From Hyaloperonospora brassicae (taxonomy: Eukaryota > Oomycota > Peronosporomycetes > Peronosporales > Peronosporaceae), in contig CANTFL010001264.1 of the NCBI GenBank assembly GCA_947650285.1, positions 186,001-250,000 on the forward strand: a stretch of DNA of 64,000 nt, read 5' to 3'. Shown piece by piece: positions 24,542-35,100 of the stretch (the first letter of the stretch is position 1; every line of letters starts with the position of its first letter). The notes below the pieces were generated by a model. That model was not told the DNA's origin, ran no database searches, and was given only the letters and a program-made list of their open reading frames with translations. The position numbers were made by a program, and so were the translations under genes.

Positions 24542-25347
24542 CCGTAGACAAACCTCGCAAGAACGTATGTACTTGCAAACTGATAATGGCGGGGCCAGTA
24601 AAAGTCACGACTTACCGTGAGGTAAGTCTTTTCTCTCCCACGATTGCCACCTGTTGGGGCATCGTGACACTCATACATGATGCGTAATCGCAAATCACTA
24701 TGAGTGGGGACGACGAAACGAGGCGTGTCGCCGGCAACGGCTATATAGTATAACAGTCCGTTACGCGTTGTGTACCGATCCGATGAGGATCGGTACAAAG
24801 CCGGTAAATCCTTCAATGATTTACTGGATGGATGCACCAGATGACCCATTAATCGCAGAAGATCCTTATCTTCTGCGTATGCCTTTCGTACGTCGTTAAG
24901 TAAGCTTGACGACGGAACACTGGCTGTCAGTGTCGCAACAGTGGGCTTATCCTCACTGTTGAATTGTGCGACCGGATCGAAATCGGGCCGGCGCGAAAGC
25001 GCATCAGCGACGACGTTTAGTCGTCCTGGTTTATACTCCACGGAGAAGTTGTACTCCGCGAAGAAAGACAGCCACCTCGCCATTCTCTGCGAGAGGTGTG
25101 GGCTGTTTACGGCCGTGCGTAGTGACGCATGGTCGGTATACACGATGAACGGTCTATCTCCCAATAGATCGACCCGGAACTTATCCAGTGCATATTTCAT
25201 GGCAAGGAGTTCCTTGTCATGCACTGGGCAATTGCGCATAGCTGCTTGCAGCTGACGCGACTGATAACAGATGACGCGCTCTGCGCCATCTGCATTAAAT
25301 TGCATCAACGCACAGCCGATCGCAAAATCGCTGGCGTCACAGACCAC
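24538..25347 (-). pseudogene. Gypsy A RNase H and integrase N-terminus
   Basis: Starts VCDASDFAIGCAL (first RNase H Asp), then NCPVHDKELLAMKYAL and YTDHASLRT, followed by RRPDFDP and the zinc-binding integrase head (ECHDAPTGG). Relative to copy B it has lost a few bases near 24580, which shifts the frame. Upstream it is separated from RT by a TGA (25357-25359) present in both copies. Confidence 0.9.
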
Positions 25348-25356
25348 ATGGAATGG

Positions 25357-26728
25357 TCAATTCTGATCTGCAATCGCCAATATCGGCGACTGCATCAAGC
25401 TCCGCTTGATACCTTTAAAGGAACGCTGGCACTCAGCGTTCCATGACCACTTGACATCTTTCTTGAGTAAACAAGAAAGATGTACCGTCATTTCGGCGTA
25501 GTTGCGAGAGTACTTATGCAAGTACGCCGCTAGTCCAAGGAACTTCCTTAGTCCCTTGACATCGACTGGCACTGGCCAGTCGGTGATCGCCTTGATCTTT
25601 TCGGGATCAGGGCGTACGCCGTGTTTACCCACGATGCACCCAAGAAGTGGTATTTTGCTAGCCACGAATATACACTTCTTGGGGTTGGCATACAACTTAT
25701 GCTTGCGCATAAGTTGAAGGACTTGACGAACGTGAGTTCTATGAACTTCAACGTCCGTCTTTCCGTCCAGTAGCCCGGCTATGGACGAACACATCGTCGA
25801 AGTAACTCGGTGCGAAGTCTCGCACCGGTCTCAACAGATTTGTAACACATCTGTTGAAATTGGCAGGGGCATTGCTCAGCCCCTGTGGCATCACTAGCCA
25901 CTCCCACAGCATACCGCTGGGGGTGCTTACTGCTGTGTACGGGATGTCCCTTTCACGCATGAGGATCTGATAGAATCCATCCATCAGATCCATGGACGAA
26001 AAGATGGTACTCTTTGGCATACCATCTATGATTACTTCCTTTATCGGTATCGGCGTCTGAGCCGGTACCGTTGCAGCTTTCAACTTGTTGAATGCGTGCA
26101 CTACCCGCCATCCTCCTGTGACCTTTCGAACACAGAAGGTCGGAGATCTGTGAGGGGATGTTGATTTCCTCACATGGCCCACTGCTAAGCGATCGTCAAA
26201 GAACTTGTCGATCGCTAGTACTTGTTCACGAGGCAGTGGCCACTGCTTCATGACACAGTACTTCGAGCCCGGTCTGAGCTCGATCTCGTGTCGAGTGCCT
26301 TTGTCCTTAGGCAACTCGCACGGTACGGATTCAGGGAACACATCCCTGAATTCGATCAAATCCTTGTACAAAGGATTTGCTTGAAGTGACTCCCAGTATT
26401 GATACGTGTATCGCTCAATCCGAGTCTTCTCATCAAGGACACTTTCGTCCATCGATGAGCTGCTGAGAACCCATTCGTTCTCAGCAAATACTGTCGCCGA
26501 CCGAATATCGGCCACATACTCATCCTCTGTGACGAGTATGCAGATCTGCTTGACTTTGCCACTACGCAGATCACGCAAGAACCGTTTCGGTTCTAGCGTT
26601 GGCAACTGAGTTATCTCCGAAGTTAACTTCGGAGGCACAATCAGATCAAGCGTATAAGCGCCTACGCTTGATCCGTCATTAACCAAGACGTTCAACGTCT
26701 CGGTTACTTCCTGGGAACTTCTTTCCAC
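25357..26728 (-). pseudogene. Gypsy A reverse transcriptase
   Basis: Two overlapping frames: 26728-25748 and 25794-25357. The first has the RT palm start (ELRPGSKYCVMKQWPLP, FCVRKVTGGWRVVHAFN), SSMDLMDGFYQI, MPQGLSNAPANF and the catalytic box as YFDDVFVHS. The second continues with HKLYANPKKCIF and LLGCIVGKHGVRPDPEKI. The catalytic doublet is FDD, usual for Gypsy. The one-base shift just after the box occurs at the same place in copy B. Confidence 0.92.
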
Positions 26729-27205
26729 AGGTTGCTGAAGGCCTGATCCTTCAGCAAGTGACTCTTGAGGAATTCATTCCTCAAGTACGTGGGGACTTAT
26801 TCCCTCGACGTCTTCTGACTGTGGCTGTGCAACCACAGTCAGGTACCGATCCTCTACGGTCGACTCTCCAGTCGACCTAGGATATCCGTGTTGCCGCTTG
26901 TGGGCAACCGGTTTACTCTTGCTAGGATGTCGCCCGCTAGGCGTACATCCACGTCCCAGTCCACTCGACTTCTTCGAGTGGCGGACCTCCAGCGCCTCCT
27001 GTACTTCTGTACAGCCGCCGGCAGATTGCTCCACAGTGTAGTGATCAACTACACTGTGATCTTGTGTAGTCGTGCTAGCGACCGTACCGCAAGTGAGGCC
27101 ATCGCACTCACTTGCAGAACATCCACACGCTTGTGGACGCTCCAAGATGTTCATCAGATGGCCATCTGATGAACAAGCGGCAGGCATCTTCACGGATAGA
27201 TGCTG

Positions 27206-27766
27206 CTAGCTCACCCTTGGCTCGTACTTTCTGAGCCAAGGTAATCCCAGGATGACATCAAATCTGTCATCCAGATCCAGTACGATGAAGTCATCATCGT
27301 ACTGTTCGCCCTCCAACGTGTAGTGGATTCCTACTACACGTTTCTCAACGGTAATCGATGCGCCTGTTGCAAGGCGCACCGTCATCCTCGTGAGGGGAAT
27401 GTCGCGCTCAACGAACTTGAGCCTACGACCCTCTAGTGAATGGCGACATACAAAGTTGTTCGACGCCCCACAGTCTACTAGGGCACGAAGCGACAAATCA
27501 TTTGTCGCTTCCAACTTCAAGGTGATAAGCGAAACGTCATCACCAGGTGCAGAGACACACAATGATCGTGTATCTGGAGCAACTTTCGTCAAGAGATTTG
27601 CAAATTCTCTTGAGGTTGCTGGATCAGTAGGGCGCTCCGCCCCTACTGACCCCGTCCATTTTTTGATGGTCCGTTTCGCTGGACCCACGCCCATTGCTCT
27701 TTCTGGCAAATGGTCGTCCATTTCGATCAGTACTGCTTGGTAATGGGCGTGGGGCACTACACTCAT
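27206..27766 (-). pseudogene. Gypsy A aspartic protease
   Basis: Retropepsin-type fold: LRALVDCGASNNFV, where the usual DSG/DTG is DCG, then a second half ending DVILGLPWLRKYEP. The frame ends at a TAG (27206-27208) where copy B has Trp, so this stop is private to copy A. Downstream, 27193-26774 is a Gln/Ser/His-rich spacer towards RT, ending in the TGA at 26774-26776. Confidence 0.8.
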
Positions 27767-27863
27767 GTGCGAAGTGCCCCAACTTCTGACAGCGATTGCA
27801 CTTCAGCAATCGCTTGTTGTTTGAAGAGCGAGGTCTCTCGCTCTCAACATCGCAGAGGTCCAT
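27624..27863 (-). CDS. Gypsy A nucleocapsid (zinc knuckle) frame
   Basis: 79 residues from an ATG that sits in the right arm of a 7-bp hairpin spanning the gag stop. It contains CNRCQKLGHFAHEC, a C-x2-C-x4-H-x4-C nucleic-acid-binding knuckle. It is in the same frame as gag, three bases after the gag TAA, and overlaps the protease frame out of phase. Confidence 0.75.
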   Translation of the reverse strand: MDLCDVESERPRSSNNKRLLKCNRCQKLGHFAHECSAPRPLPSSTDRNGRPFARKSNGRGSSETDHQKMDGVSRGGAPY

Positions 27864-27866
27864 TGG

Positions 27867-28775
27867 TTATGGACCCCAGATCTCTTGTCGTCTCGGTGGA
27901 CGATAAGAGTTTGAGCTAGCATGAGCCTGTCTCATGCTTAAGTCTTCCTGTTCCGCGGCTGATATCGCTTCTTCCAGCGTATTCAGCTCAAGGCGGAACA
28001 GGTGGCTCCTGACAGGCTCTTCTGCGAGCCCTTGCATGAACACCGAAATTAACGTGTGTTCATGGACTGGGCTAGCAGTTATACTACTCGCGAGGAGTCG
28101 TATATGTTGAGTGTAAGCGTGCACATCACGCTTACCCTGCTTGAGTTTCAGGAGATCAGAACGAGCCCTGAACTTAGCCCGTGGCGGCTCAAACGTTTGT
28201 CTGAGCCGGGCCTTGAAGTCATCTAGCGGCCTAAACACATTTGGGTCGCTACTCTCGAGTCCCAGGGACCAAGTTTTGACACGTCCTGCCAAGTGGGTTT
28301 GAGCAAATGTGAGTTTCATTTGCTCATCTTCGACGCGACGAGCCCTTAAGGCTCTGTCGAGTTCGACAAACCACAGTAACAGGTAGTCCTCCGGGACTCC
28401 ACTGTACTTGGAGATGTCAACCTTCATGACCTCGGGACGACGCGCATGTGCCGTCCCGCCCACAGCAGCATGGAATTGCTGCTGTCTCAACAGCTCTGTC
28501 TGTTGAGCACCGAGTTCTCTCAACTGCTCGGCCTGTTGAGAGCCTTGCTGGTGAAGCAAGGCTACTTTTTTCCTTTCGGCGACAAGTTCACTTTGGATGA
28601 ACTTGGCCATAGCGGCATGTTGTTGGTCTCTATCTAGAGACTCCAACATGGCGCTAATGGCGAACTCGCCTACGGTAGAGCTCATTCGTTCTACCGCACT
28701 CCATTCGATGTCACTCAAATGGTTAAACCCTTCACGCGTGGCGTGAAAGGTTTCTTCATTATCCAACATGTTCAT
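27867..28775 (-). CDS. Gypsy A gag (capsid) protein
   Basis: 302 residues from the ATG at 28775. It has a coiled-coil-rich N-terminal third (Gln/Leu repeats near 28450-28560) and a retrotransposon-gag domain with WFVELDRALRARR, LAGRVKTWSLGLE, DFKARLRQTFEPP and YTQHIRLLASSI. Gag packages the element RNA. It ends in TAA at 27867-27869; the same TAA is present in copy B. The copy B gag has an additional frameshift, so this is the better-preserved one. Confidence 0.9.
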   Translation of the reverse strand: MNMLDNEETFHATREGFNHLSDIEWSAVERMSSTVGEFAISAMLESLDRDQQHAAMAKFIQSELVAERKKVALLHQQGSQQAEQLRELGAQQTELLRQQQFHAAVGGTAHARRPEVMKVDISKYSGVPEDYLLLWFVELDRALRARRVEDEQMKLTFAQTHLAGRVKTWSLGLESSDPNVFRPLDDFKARLRQTFEPPRAKFRARSDLLKLKQGKRDVHAYTQHIRLLASSITASPVHEHTLISVFMQGLAEEPVRSHLFRLELNTLEEAISAAEQEDLSMRQAHASSNSYRPPRRQEIWGP

Positions 28776-28819
28776 GTTGGATGCTGTGGTCCTTGGAAGG
28801 ACTACAAAGTGCTACCAGA

Positions 28820-29211
28820 TGTAACGGGGCACACCCTTGCGTGAACTTAACGCAAGGGTTGAGGTGCCCCGACAGACGTACACAAGGCAAACGAGGAAGC
28901 GTAGATAAGGGAAAAGTAAAACTGTTGTATTAATATAATTAAGTCTTTTTGCTACCGTCTCTCTGTTTAACCTGACTTAATTATGTTAATATTACTGAGT
29001 GTATAGTGACGTCTCGTCACCATTCATTGCGCGCGCCCTGCGGCGATTGGTGGGTTGATATCATCAAGATATCAACCAATGAGCAGACCCTTTGGTCGCC
29101 TCACCAATATCACCACTATCGGTGATATTGCTCAAAGAATATTCAACTTAATATTCTTTATTGTCACTTTCTTTATAGTGACAACTCCATGTAACGGGCC
29201 GCCCCGTTACA
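28820..29211 (-). repeat. 5' LTR of Gypsy copy A
   Basis: 392 bp, upstream of gag on the minus strand, so the promoter LTR. Same hairpin series as its partner. It ends 558 bp before the isomerase start codon. Confidence 0.95.
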
Positions 29212-29274
29212 TCCGAGGAACCGAACGACCTGCTAACCAGGCTTCGTATCTACCAGACATCTTGCAACCACTGA
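29212..29274 (+). pseudogene. 3' part of the gene interrupted by Gypsy copy A
   Basis: Starting at the right TCCGA duplication, a frame in phase with 21124-21261 continues EEPNDLLTRLRIYQTS and stops at TGA 29272-29274. It is the likely natural C-terminus of the disrupted frame. It is short and of unknown family. Confidence 0.4.
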
Positions 29275-29679
29275 AGACCGAATCGACGCGTCTGCCTCTC
29301 TCCATGGCATTGATTCACTTTTCAGTTTATCTTCTTTTCGCTACTTCAGCTGTCCTCACACCTGAGAAGCTCGTGCTTGTCAACGGTCACGAAGCGTGTC
29401 GTTGGTCTTGTCGCACACACGCGATGGAGTGTGGTCGTTCAGTAGATTGAAATTCGCCGACTGCTGACTACACTATATAATTGCATCAATCTGCAAAGAA
29501 GCACTCCACGAATGAAGAAACATCCGTCAGACTACGATGAAAGTCCAGTATGCACACACGAAGCAATTGAGCCGTTGACGCATCGACGAGATGGTCGCGA
29601 CTGTGGTAGTGTGATGACGTCGTTGCGTCACTTGTTCGTCCGGCCCTACTACGTAAACAACGTATCGTGGGTTTGTGCC

Positions 29680-29700
29680 AGCTGCTCATATCACTTTAAA
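29680..29700 (+). promoter_or_regulatory. Oomycete-type initiator of the isomerase gene
   Basis: GCTCATATCACTTT at 29684-29697 closely matches the oomycete core initiator GCTCATTYYNCAWTTT. Transcription would start about 85 nt before the ATG at 29770, which argues against an in-frame ATG further upstream at 29512. Confidence 0.6.
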
Positions 29701-29769
29701 CAGGGAAACGCTCGCCACCACCCATCCATTCCCATTTGTATCCATCTCCTCTTCCTCCTCGTTCTCGTC

Positions 29770-30525
29770 ATGGGTGTCCGCAAGTACGTCATTGGGGGCA
29801 ACTGGAAGTGCAACGGCACGACCCAATCCGTCACTGACCTCTGCACGCAGCTCAACAAAGTGGACATTGCCTCGGACAAGGTGGAGGTGGTCGTATCTCC
29901 TCCCGCCCTTCACATTGCACTGGCCAAGTCCCTCTTGCAGGACACGATTGCTGTCAGTGCGCAGAACTTGAGCCTCACGGGTCTCGGTGCATACACGGGC
30001 GAGATTGCAGCCGAACAGCTCGTTGACTTTGGGCTCAAGTGGACCATCGCGGGTCACTCGGAGCGTCGTGCTTTGTATGGCGAGACCGATGAGATTGTAG
30101 CCAAAAAGACGAAACGTGCGCTGGACGTGGGTCTTCAGGTCATCTTTTGCATCGGCGAGTCGCTTGAGGAGCGTCAGAATGATCAGACGTTGGATGTCCT
30201 GATCCGGCAGACTCAGGCGCTAGCCGAGATTGTAAACGAAGCCGACTGGGCCCGTGTCGTTGTTGCCTACGAGCCCGTATGGGCCATTGGCACCGGTGTC
30301 GTTGCAACGCCTGCGCAGGCGCAAGAGGCCCACAAGCAGCTGCGTGCCTACTTTTCTGACAAGGTGTCTTCGGAAGTGGCGGCGAATATCCGTATCATCT
30401 ATGGCGGCTCCGTCAAGGGCGACAACTGCGAGGAGCTCATTGCCCTCGACGACGTCGACGGATTCCTCGTTGGCGGCGCCTCGCTCAAGCCGGAGTTTGA
30501 AAAGATCATCAAGAGCGCGTTTTAG
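29770..30525 (+). CDS. TPI: Triosephosphate isomerase
   Basis: 251 residues, single exon, full family length. It interconverts dihydroxyacetone phosphate and glyceraldehyde-3-phosphate in glycolysis. Catalytic residues are all present: Lys13 in NWKCNG, His96 in AGHSERR and Glu168 in AYEPVWAIGTG, followed by mobile loop 6. The phosphate-binding YGGSV is at 211-215 and VGGASL near the end. The start at 29770 is chosen because MGVRKYVIGGNWK is the normal family N-terminus and the initiator lies just upstream. There is no transit peptide and no fused glyceraldehyde-3-phosphate dehydrogenase domain (a TPI-GAPDH fusion exists in many stramenopile mitochondria), so this is the stand-alone, probably cytosolic enzyme. 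Intact. Confidence 0.98.
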   Translation: MGVRKYVIGGNWKCNGTTQSVTDLCTQLNKVDIASDKVEVVVSPPALHIALAKSLLQDTIAVSAQNLSLTGLGAYTGEIAAEQLVDFGLKWTIAGHSERRALYGETDEIVAKKTKRALDVGLQVIFCIGESLEERQNDQTLDVLIRQTQALAEIVNEADWARVVVAYEPVWAIGTGVVATPAQAQEAHKQLRAYFSDKVSSEVAANIRIIYGGSVKGDNCEELIALDDVDGFLVGGASLKPEFEKIIKSAF

Positions 30526-30940
30526 GTACCTAGCTGGAGGTGATACCTTGATGGGGTACGTCGTGCTTCATCACAGTACCACAATCCAGTCCATGAGTCG
30601 ACTACTGCCTTCTAGCGTGTATTCCGATTAAGACAGGACAACAGCACCAAGTAAGCGCGTCGATAGTGACGCATGACATTGCTCGCTGTTTCTGGTAAAT
30701 CGTCTTTCGAGTGTATGGGCACTTCAATGTCATGTCCGCCACAACGTATTGTGTGTCCAGACATTCGTTCGACATGTAGAAAAAGTCGGTCAACATACGT
30801 TGCATACTGCGACGCGGTGTACGTCAAACCAACACACACGCGCCCATTCGTTGCAGTGTTTTCCACCGCTTTGTCGGTGCATCTTCATCGACCATCGGTG
30901 GGCCATTTATCGTATTCTGATGGTACGAAGCCCACCACCG

Positions 30941-31247
30941 CTATCGCTGTGCATCCTTCAAAACGATTCGCTCGACAACTGCTTTGTCCATGTCTTGGCG
31001 CTCCACACCAGTTTTGCTGTTGCAGTGCACAACCTTTTCGTCCGATTGCAGAGAAGACACTATTCTCTCAAACCGGACGAAGTAGTTGTTCCATGTTGCA
31101 GCTGGTAGGTGAAAGAGATCGCAATTTCGTCGGATCATCGAGCAGGCAGCAGTTGATCTTACCGAGACGTCCATCATTTGCAACACGATCCGGAGACTTG
31201 TACGTTGGCATTTTGCATGTCAAAGTCTTCGTTCGACCAACGGCCAT
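30941..31247 (-). CDS. Possible small two-exon gene, unknown function
   Basis: ATG at 31247. Exon 31247-31163 ends at a GTAAGA donor, a 61-nt intron follows, and exon 31101-30941 is in phase, giving 81 residues. It starts MAVGRTKTLTCK, contains NNYFVRFERIVSSLQSDEKV and ends in a basic, charged helix. I recognise no domain. Further coding-like frames downstream (to 30612) could be additional exons. The splice phase agreement is the main support. Confidence 0.35.
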
Positions 31248-31464
31248 TGTAGCATGACAGCATGGCTTCAATAAGTGCAGGATCGAGTTTTTACCCACAG
31301 GTTGTGCTTTTGTGCAGCCACTGCAGCATTCCGGTGCATCCTTTTTCTGCTAGCGTGGTGTCTGGCCGATCCAGCTGTAAACGAAGCGTACTGCTGACCT
31401 TCTAGCGATGGAGAGTTAGGCAACAAGGTCCGCTGCTTGAGCTCCGAGCGCACTTCTGCCAATG

Positions 31465-32024
31465 TCAAGCTGGACAAACGCGTTCGTACAGGTCCAGCTC
31501 CGGCAAATGCAATCCCGCATTAGTCAACCGCGATATCTCCTGAAGACGTATTCCATGACGCATCCATACGGGGCACAACAGGTCACGGGACACGCACGCT
31601 CAATCGGGATCAGACATCGCCAGCTTGTCTTCTGGTGCAGAACTCACGCAGGTCAAGTCGGAGAGAGCTGCTGATATTGGCACCACCATTTTCACGAACT
31701 CTACTGAGTCGGGCGACGTTGGCTGCCTGGTAACATGCGCGACTTGTGCAATGTAGGGTCTCCGAATATATATCGGCGTGGTTGTCGACTGTACGTCGGC
31801 ACAGTCCAAAGGAACCCGTTCCCGCAGTGACTCGACGCAAGTGCCTACCTCGGACCGCCGACCATCAATCTGGGCAGCGTCAAATGTACAAACCGCCCGG
31901 GGACGACACATTTACCTTTTCGTTGCCCTGCATAGGCCACACCAGCGTCCTTTGTCGTGGCTTGGGCCGAGTGCAGCTGACGCAGATGGTAGCTGCTGCA
32001 AGGCAGACTTACGCAATAATACCG
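31465..32024 (-). CDS. Possible multi-exon gene, 5' end unresolved
   Basis: Three coding-like segments joined by phase-consistent introns: 32024-31849, 31726-31648 and 31539-31465, with introns of 122 nt (AG|GTAGGC) and 108 nt (TGC|GTGAGT to CTTCAG). They encode about 109 residues with motifs such as RYYCVSLPCSSYHL and EISRLTNAGLHLPEL, ending at TGA. No start codon is found in frame and a TGA lies just upstream. The segments could be extra 3' exons of the membrane-protein gene or a decayed gene. Confidence 0.35.
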
Positions 32025-32159
32025 CTGCCATCAGCTACAAGCTGAGTCGATCCGTGGCAGCTGAAATCGCATTCCCACATCGCAACACCAATCAGACACG
32101 GCCCATGTTGAGCAATATAGGCATTTATTATGCAAGCGACCGGCGTCGCGCCAGTCTTA

Positions 32160-35100
32160 TCAACGCGAGAAAGGGGACCATTGACGCGCCTTGCGTCCAC
32201 GGGCATATGCCAAAGCTCGAAGGTCTGGCCGCTTAGTCTTTTGGACGGACACGGGACCTGATGGCGCAGGGCGGTGGTTGTAAGTTGCGATTGAATGATG
32301 CATCGATACGAGGCGGCATGACAGGTCGTCTTCTTCTTCTCGGATACCGATCTATGTTTCACATGTGCATGGAAACAGTCAGACTCAACAACATTAGCAA
32401 AGCCAGATAGGACCATAGTCAACACTGAGTCAAGTCTTGTACCCATTCGTCGTCGCTCGCAGCCATAGCATGCAGCGAGTAGAGTGCCAGTGCCAACTGC
32501 AGCCATTGCACAATCAGTTCTGATCCTAGGAAAACAGCAAGCAAACACTGCAAGTACAACCGCGTCAGTACACAAACAAGTGTTCAGCATTAATCGCACA
32601 CTAGTGTACCTGTGTCGCTAGTGACAGGAAAAAGATCGGCGAACACAGGCTGCTCGTCTTTAGCGCGGAAATGATGAACGAAGTGAGCAGAAGCTCCGCA
32701 CCTGGACACAAAGCAAGTCACCAATCTGAGCACTGTGTTGTACAAGCACTGCGTGTACAAAGCATACCGTTCAAATCCAGAAGAAAACTGTGGTGAGAAA
32801 TGCCCTCGATCAGAAAGACGAGCGGTATGATCACTCGGAATGTCGTGACGATAGCTGTTGGCCCATTCGTGCAAAACAGTTGAACTAGGAACGCATACCA
32901 GAGGCACACGGGCGCCCAAGGTGGTGCCCATGGGAAAACATGCTGGACCAGATACGGAAAGCCATACAGGAAAGCGAAGCTGAATCCGATGTGATGATGA
33001 GTCACGATCGCGCGGAACGCGACTCGGTGGATGTGGATGAACCATGACACAGCATGCAGAGAGAACAGCAGCAACATGCTGACCACCATCGCTAGTACCG
33101 ATTCCACGTAAGAAAGAGCAGCAGCAAACGGACCGTTTGCGTCGAACCATTCGACAACCCGAGCGTAGCCATTTCGTATTCGTACAAAAGCAGGCTGTCC
33201 AGCCGAATAGGCTGCTGAGCCCCAAATGCGCAGTATCCGAGTTATCAACGCGAACAGCAAAAGACTTTTAGGGGACAATACTTTCGGTGTCTCTTCTTGT
33301 GCATTCACCACCAAGTTGTCGGGCTGTGTCGCGTCTGCTGCCGCAGGAACCAGAGATGGCTGTCGCTTGTGTTTCTTTGCGCGAGAAGTCTTCTTCTTTT
33401 CCGTCTTTTCCTTTTTGGTCTTCTCGTTGTTGTGTTCCTTCGCACGGTCTTCCTTGTCAACATTTGCAGCGCTTGGAGAACCCGGAAACAGAGATGCCAC
33501 GACTGCAGCGGTTGTTGCGCGCGAGTTGCTGTTTTCCGTTCGAGGTACAGCCAATACGGCTTCTTTTCTCCCCGACTTCTTCGGCTTTCCAAGCTCTTGA
33601 TCGACGGACACCGTTGCTCTTGTAGCATCCGACTGCAGTATGCACGGCTCTTTCGTCCCATCGCTATACGACGTACTCGGGCATGATAGCTGGCCACGTT
33701 CCGTACTATTTGCAGAATCCGCGGCCGGTGTACCATGAGACGAGCCAGCAACTAGTGATATGCCTTTGTCGTCGTCCGCTGCATCGACACCGCGACTACT
33801 CGCTGATTCGCCGTGCTTCCCAACAGTTCTTTTCACGGTAGTAGAATCGGGTTCTGCAATGTCGTCCATGTCCGAAATAGTCTCTGATGTCTTTGGTGAA
33901 ACACTGCTTGCAGTATCACGTGCCGAGTTTTTCCCATGTTTGTATAAACCTCCTCCAGTCGTGATGCCTTCACTACTTGCTTCAACTGTATGCAAACTCA
34001 ATGGTGCACTGGCAAAAGTCGGTGCGACTTCATCCGGAACCGTCACATCTTTTGAGCTCTCCCCCGTTCTCTTTTTCTTTCGGTACACTTGGCGACCGGT
34101 GATGCCTGCCCCTTTCTCGCTCACTCGCGCGGAGGTCATCGTTGAGGTGCCACGACTTGGAACTTTGCTTTCCTCATGGCGTCTCGGTTTACAGGACTCA
34201 AGCGTAGCTGACTCGACAGGACTATCACTTTCAACATGTCGAGAGGTAACCAAAGATCCAGGCGTTTTTGCCCGACTCGCTGTTTCCATCACGCGGCTTT
34301 CTTTGCTGACGGTGCCCAGCATCGGAGACGATTCGCCATTGTTGCTGGCCTGGTAGCGACCCCCGCCTCTCGGCCCTGATGAGTCACTACTGCTACGGTA
34401 GTTCTCGTTCGAAGAAGAGGAGCTTGCGGTCATAGGAGACGCCGTATCACGCCAGCGATCCGAGCGATTCGGTCTTGCTGGGGATCTCGGTCTCAAAACG
34501 TTCATGGCATCTGTGCTGAACTCCAATGCATTTACTCGCAGATTCGACGAACCTTCGGACTTGTTTCGATCATGTCGAGCTTTCTTTAGGCTCCACGGTG
34601 TCTTTGACATCGACTGTACATCAACTCGTCTCGACGTCGTTGGTGTGCGGGAATCGTGCATCGCTGATGATGAGCCGGCCGCTTGTCGAGCATGTCTACC
34701 ATCTACCTGACGCACTTTCACCGAATGCGTGTTCGGCTCGACTGATTCCCGGTTCGGCGCAGCTCGGCGATGGGTCTGATCGTGTGACAAGCTGTTTCCA
34801 TACGCACCAGATGACGAGCTCGAGCTGTAGGGTAAACTTTGATTGCCCTGGTCCTTGCCACTCAAGTAATCTGTGCTCGAAGCTCTTCCACCAGCCACAC
34901 GTGACGGCGTCGGGTAGTGGTAAGGATCAGATTGGGTCTGATACGCTGGCGACTGTATCAAGTTACTTCCACCCCGCACGTTCATATAAGACTGCGCTCC
35001 ATTCACCATACTAGACTCCTCAAGCCCAGGAGGGCCAGCCAGTCCCGGTGGGCGACGTAACAGGCGACGCGGCTGCGATGTTGTCCCCGAGACCGGCCAC

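Larger units (their letters stand above)
21262..29211 (-). mobile_element. Gypsy LTR retrotransposon with chromodomain, copy A
   Basis: LTRs at 21262-21651 and 28820-29211, both starting TGTAACG and ending CGTTACA, flanked by 5-bp duplications TCCGA (21257-21261 and 29212-29216). By eye the LTRs differ at roughly eleven positions (about 3%). Minus-strand order is gag, zinc knuckle, protease, reverse transcriptase, RNase H, integrase, chromodomain: the Gypsy order and a chromovirus feature. A primer-site-like TGGTAGCACTTTG follows the 5' LTR, and a G-rich purine tract (complement of 21652-21665) precedes the 3' LTR. Pol is split by stops and frameshifts. A 1.1-kb region with an antisense frame lies between pol and the 3' LTR. 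Confidence 0.95.

Noticed and set aside
21262..29211. CRISPR-like array, because of repeated short palindromes
   Set aside because: The hairpins all differ in sequence and lie within LTR-element coding DNA; there are no direct repeats with spacers.
29512..29769. 86-codon in-frame N-terminal extension of the isomerase
   Set aside because: The normal family N-terminus begins at 29770, and the initiator at 29684 lies downstream of the ATG at 29512. The extension has no transit-peptide character.
32009..32599. 196-codon minus-strand frame
   Set aside because: It overlaps exons 4 and 5 of the membrane-protein gene in another frame and reads across their introns.
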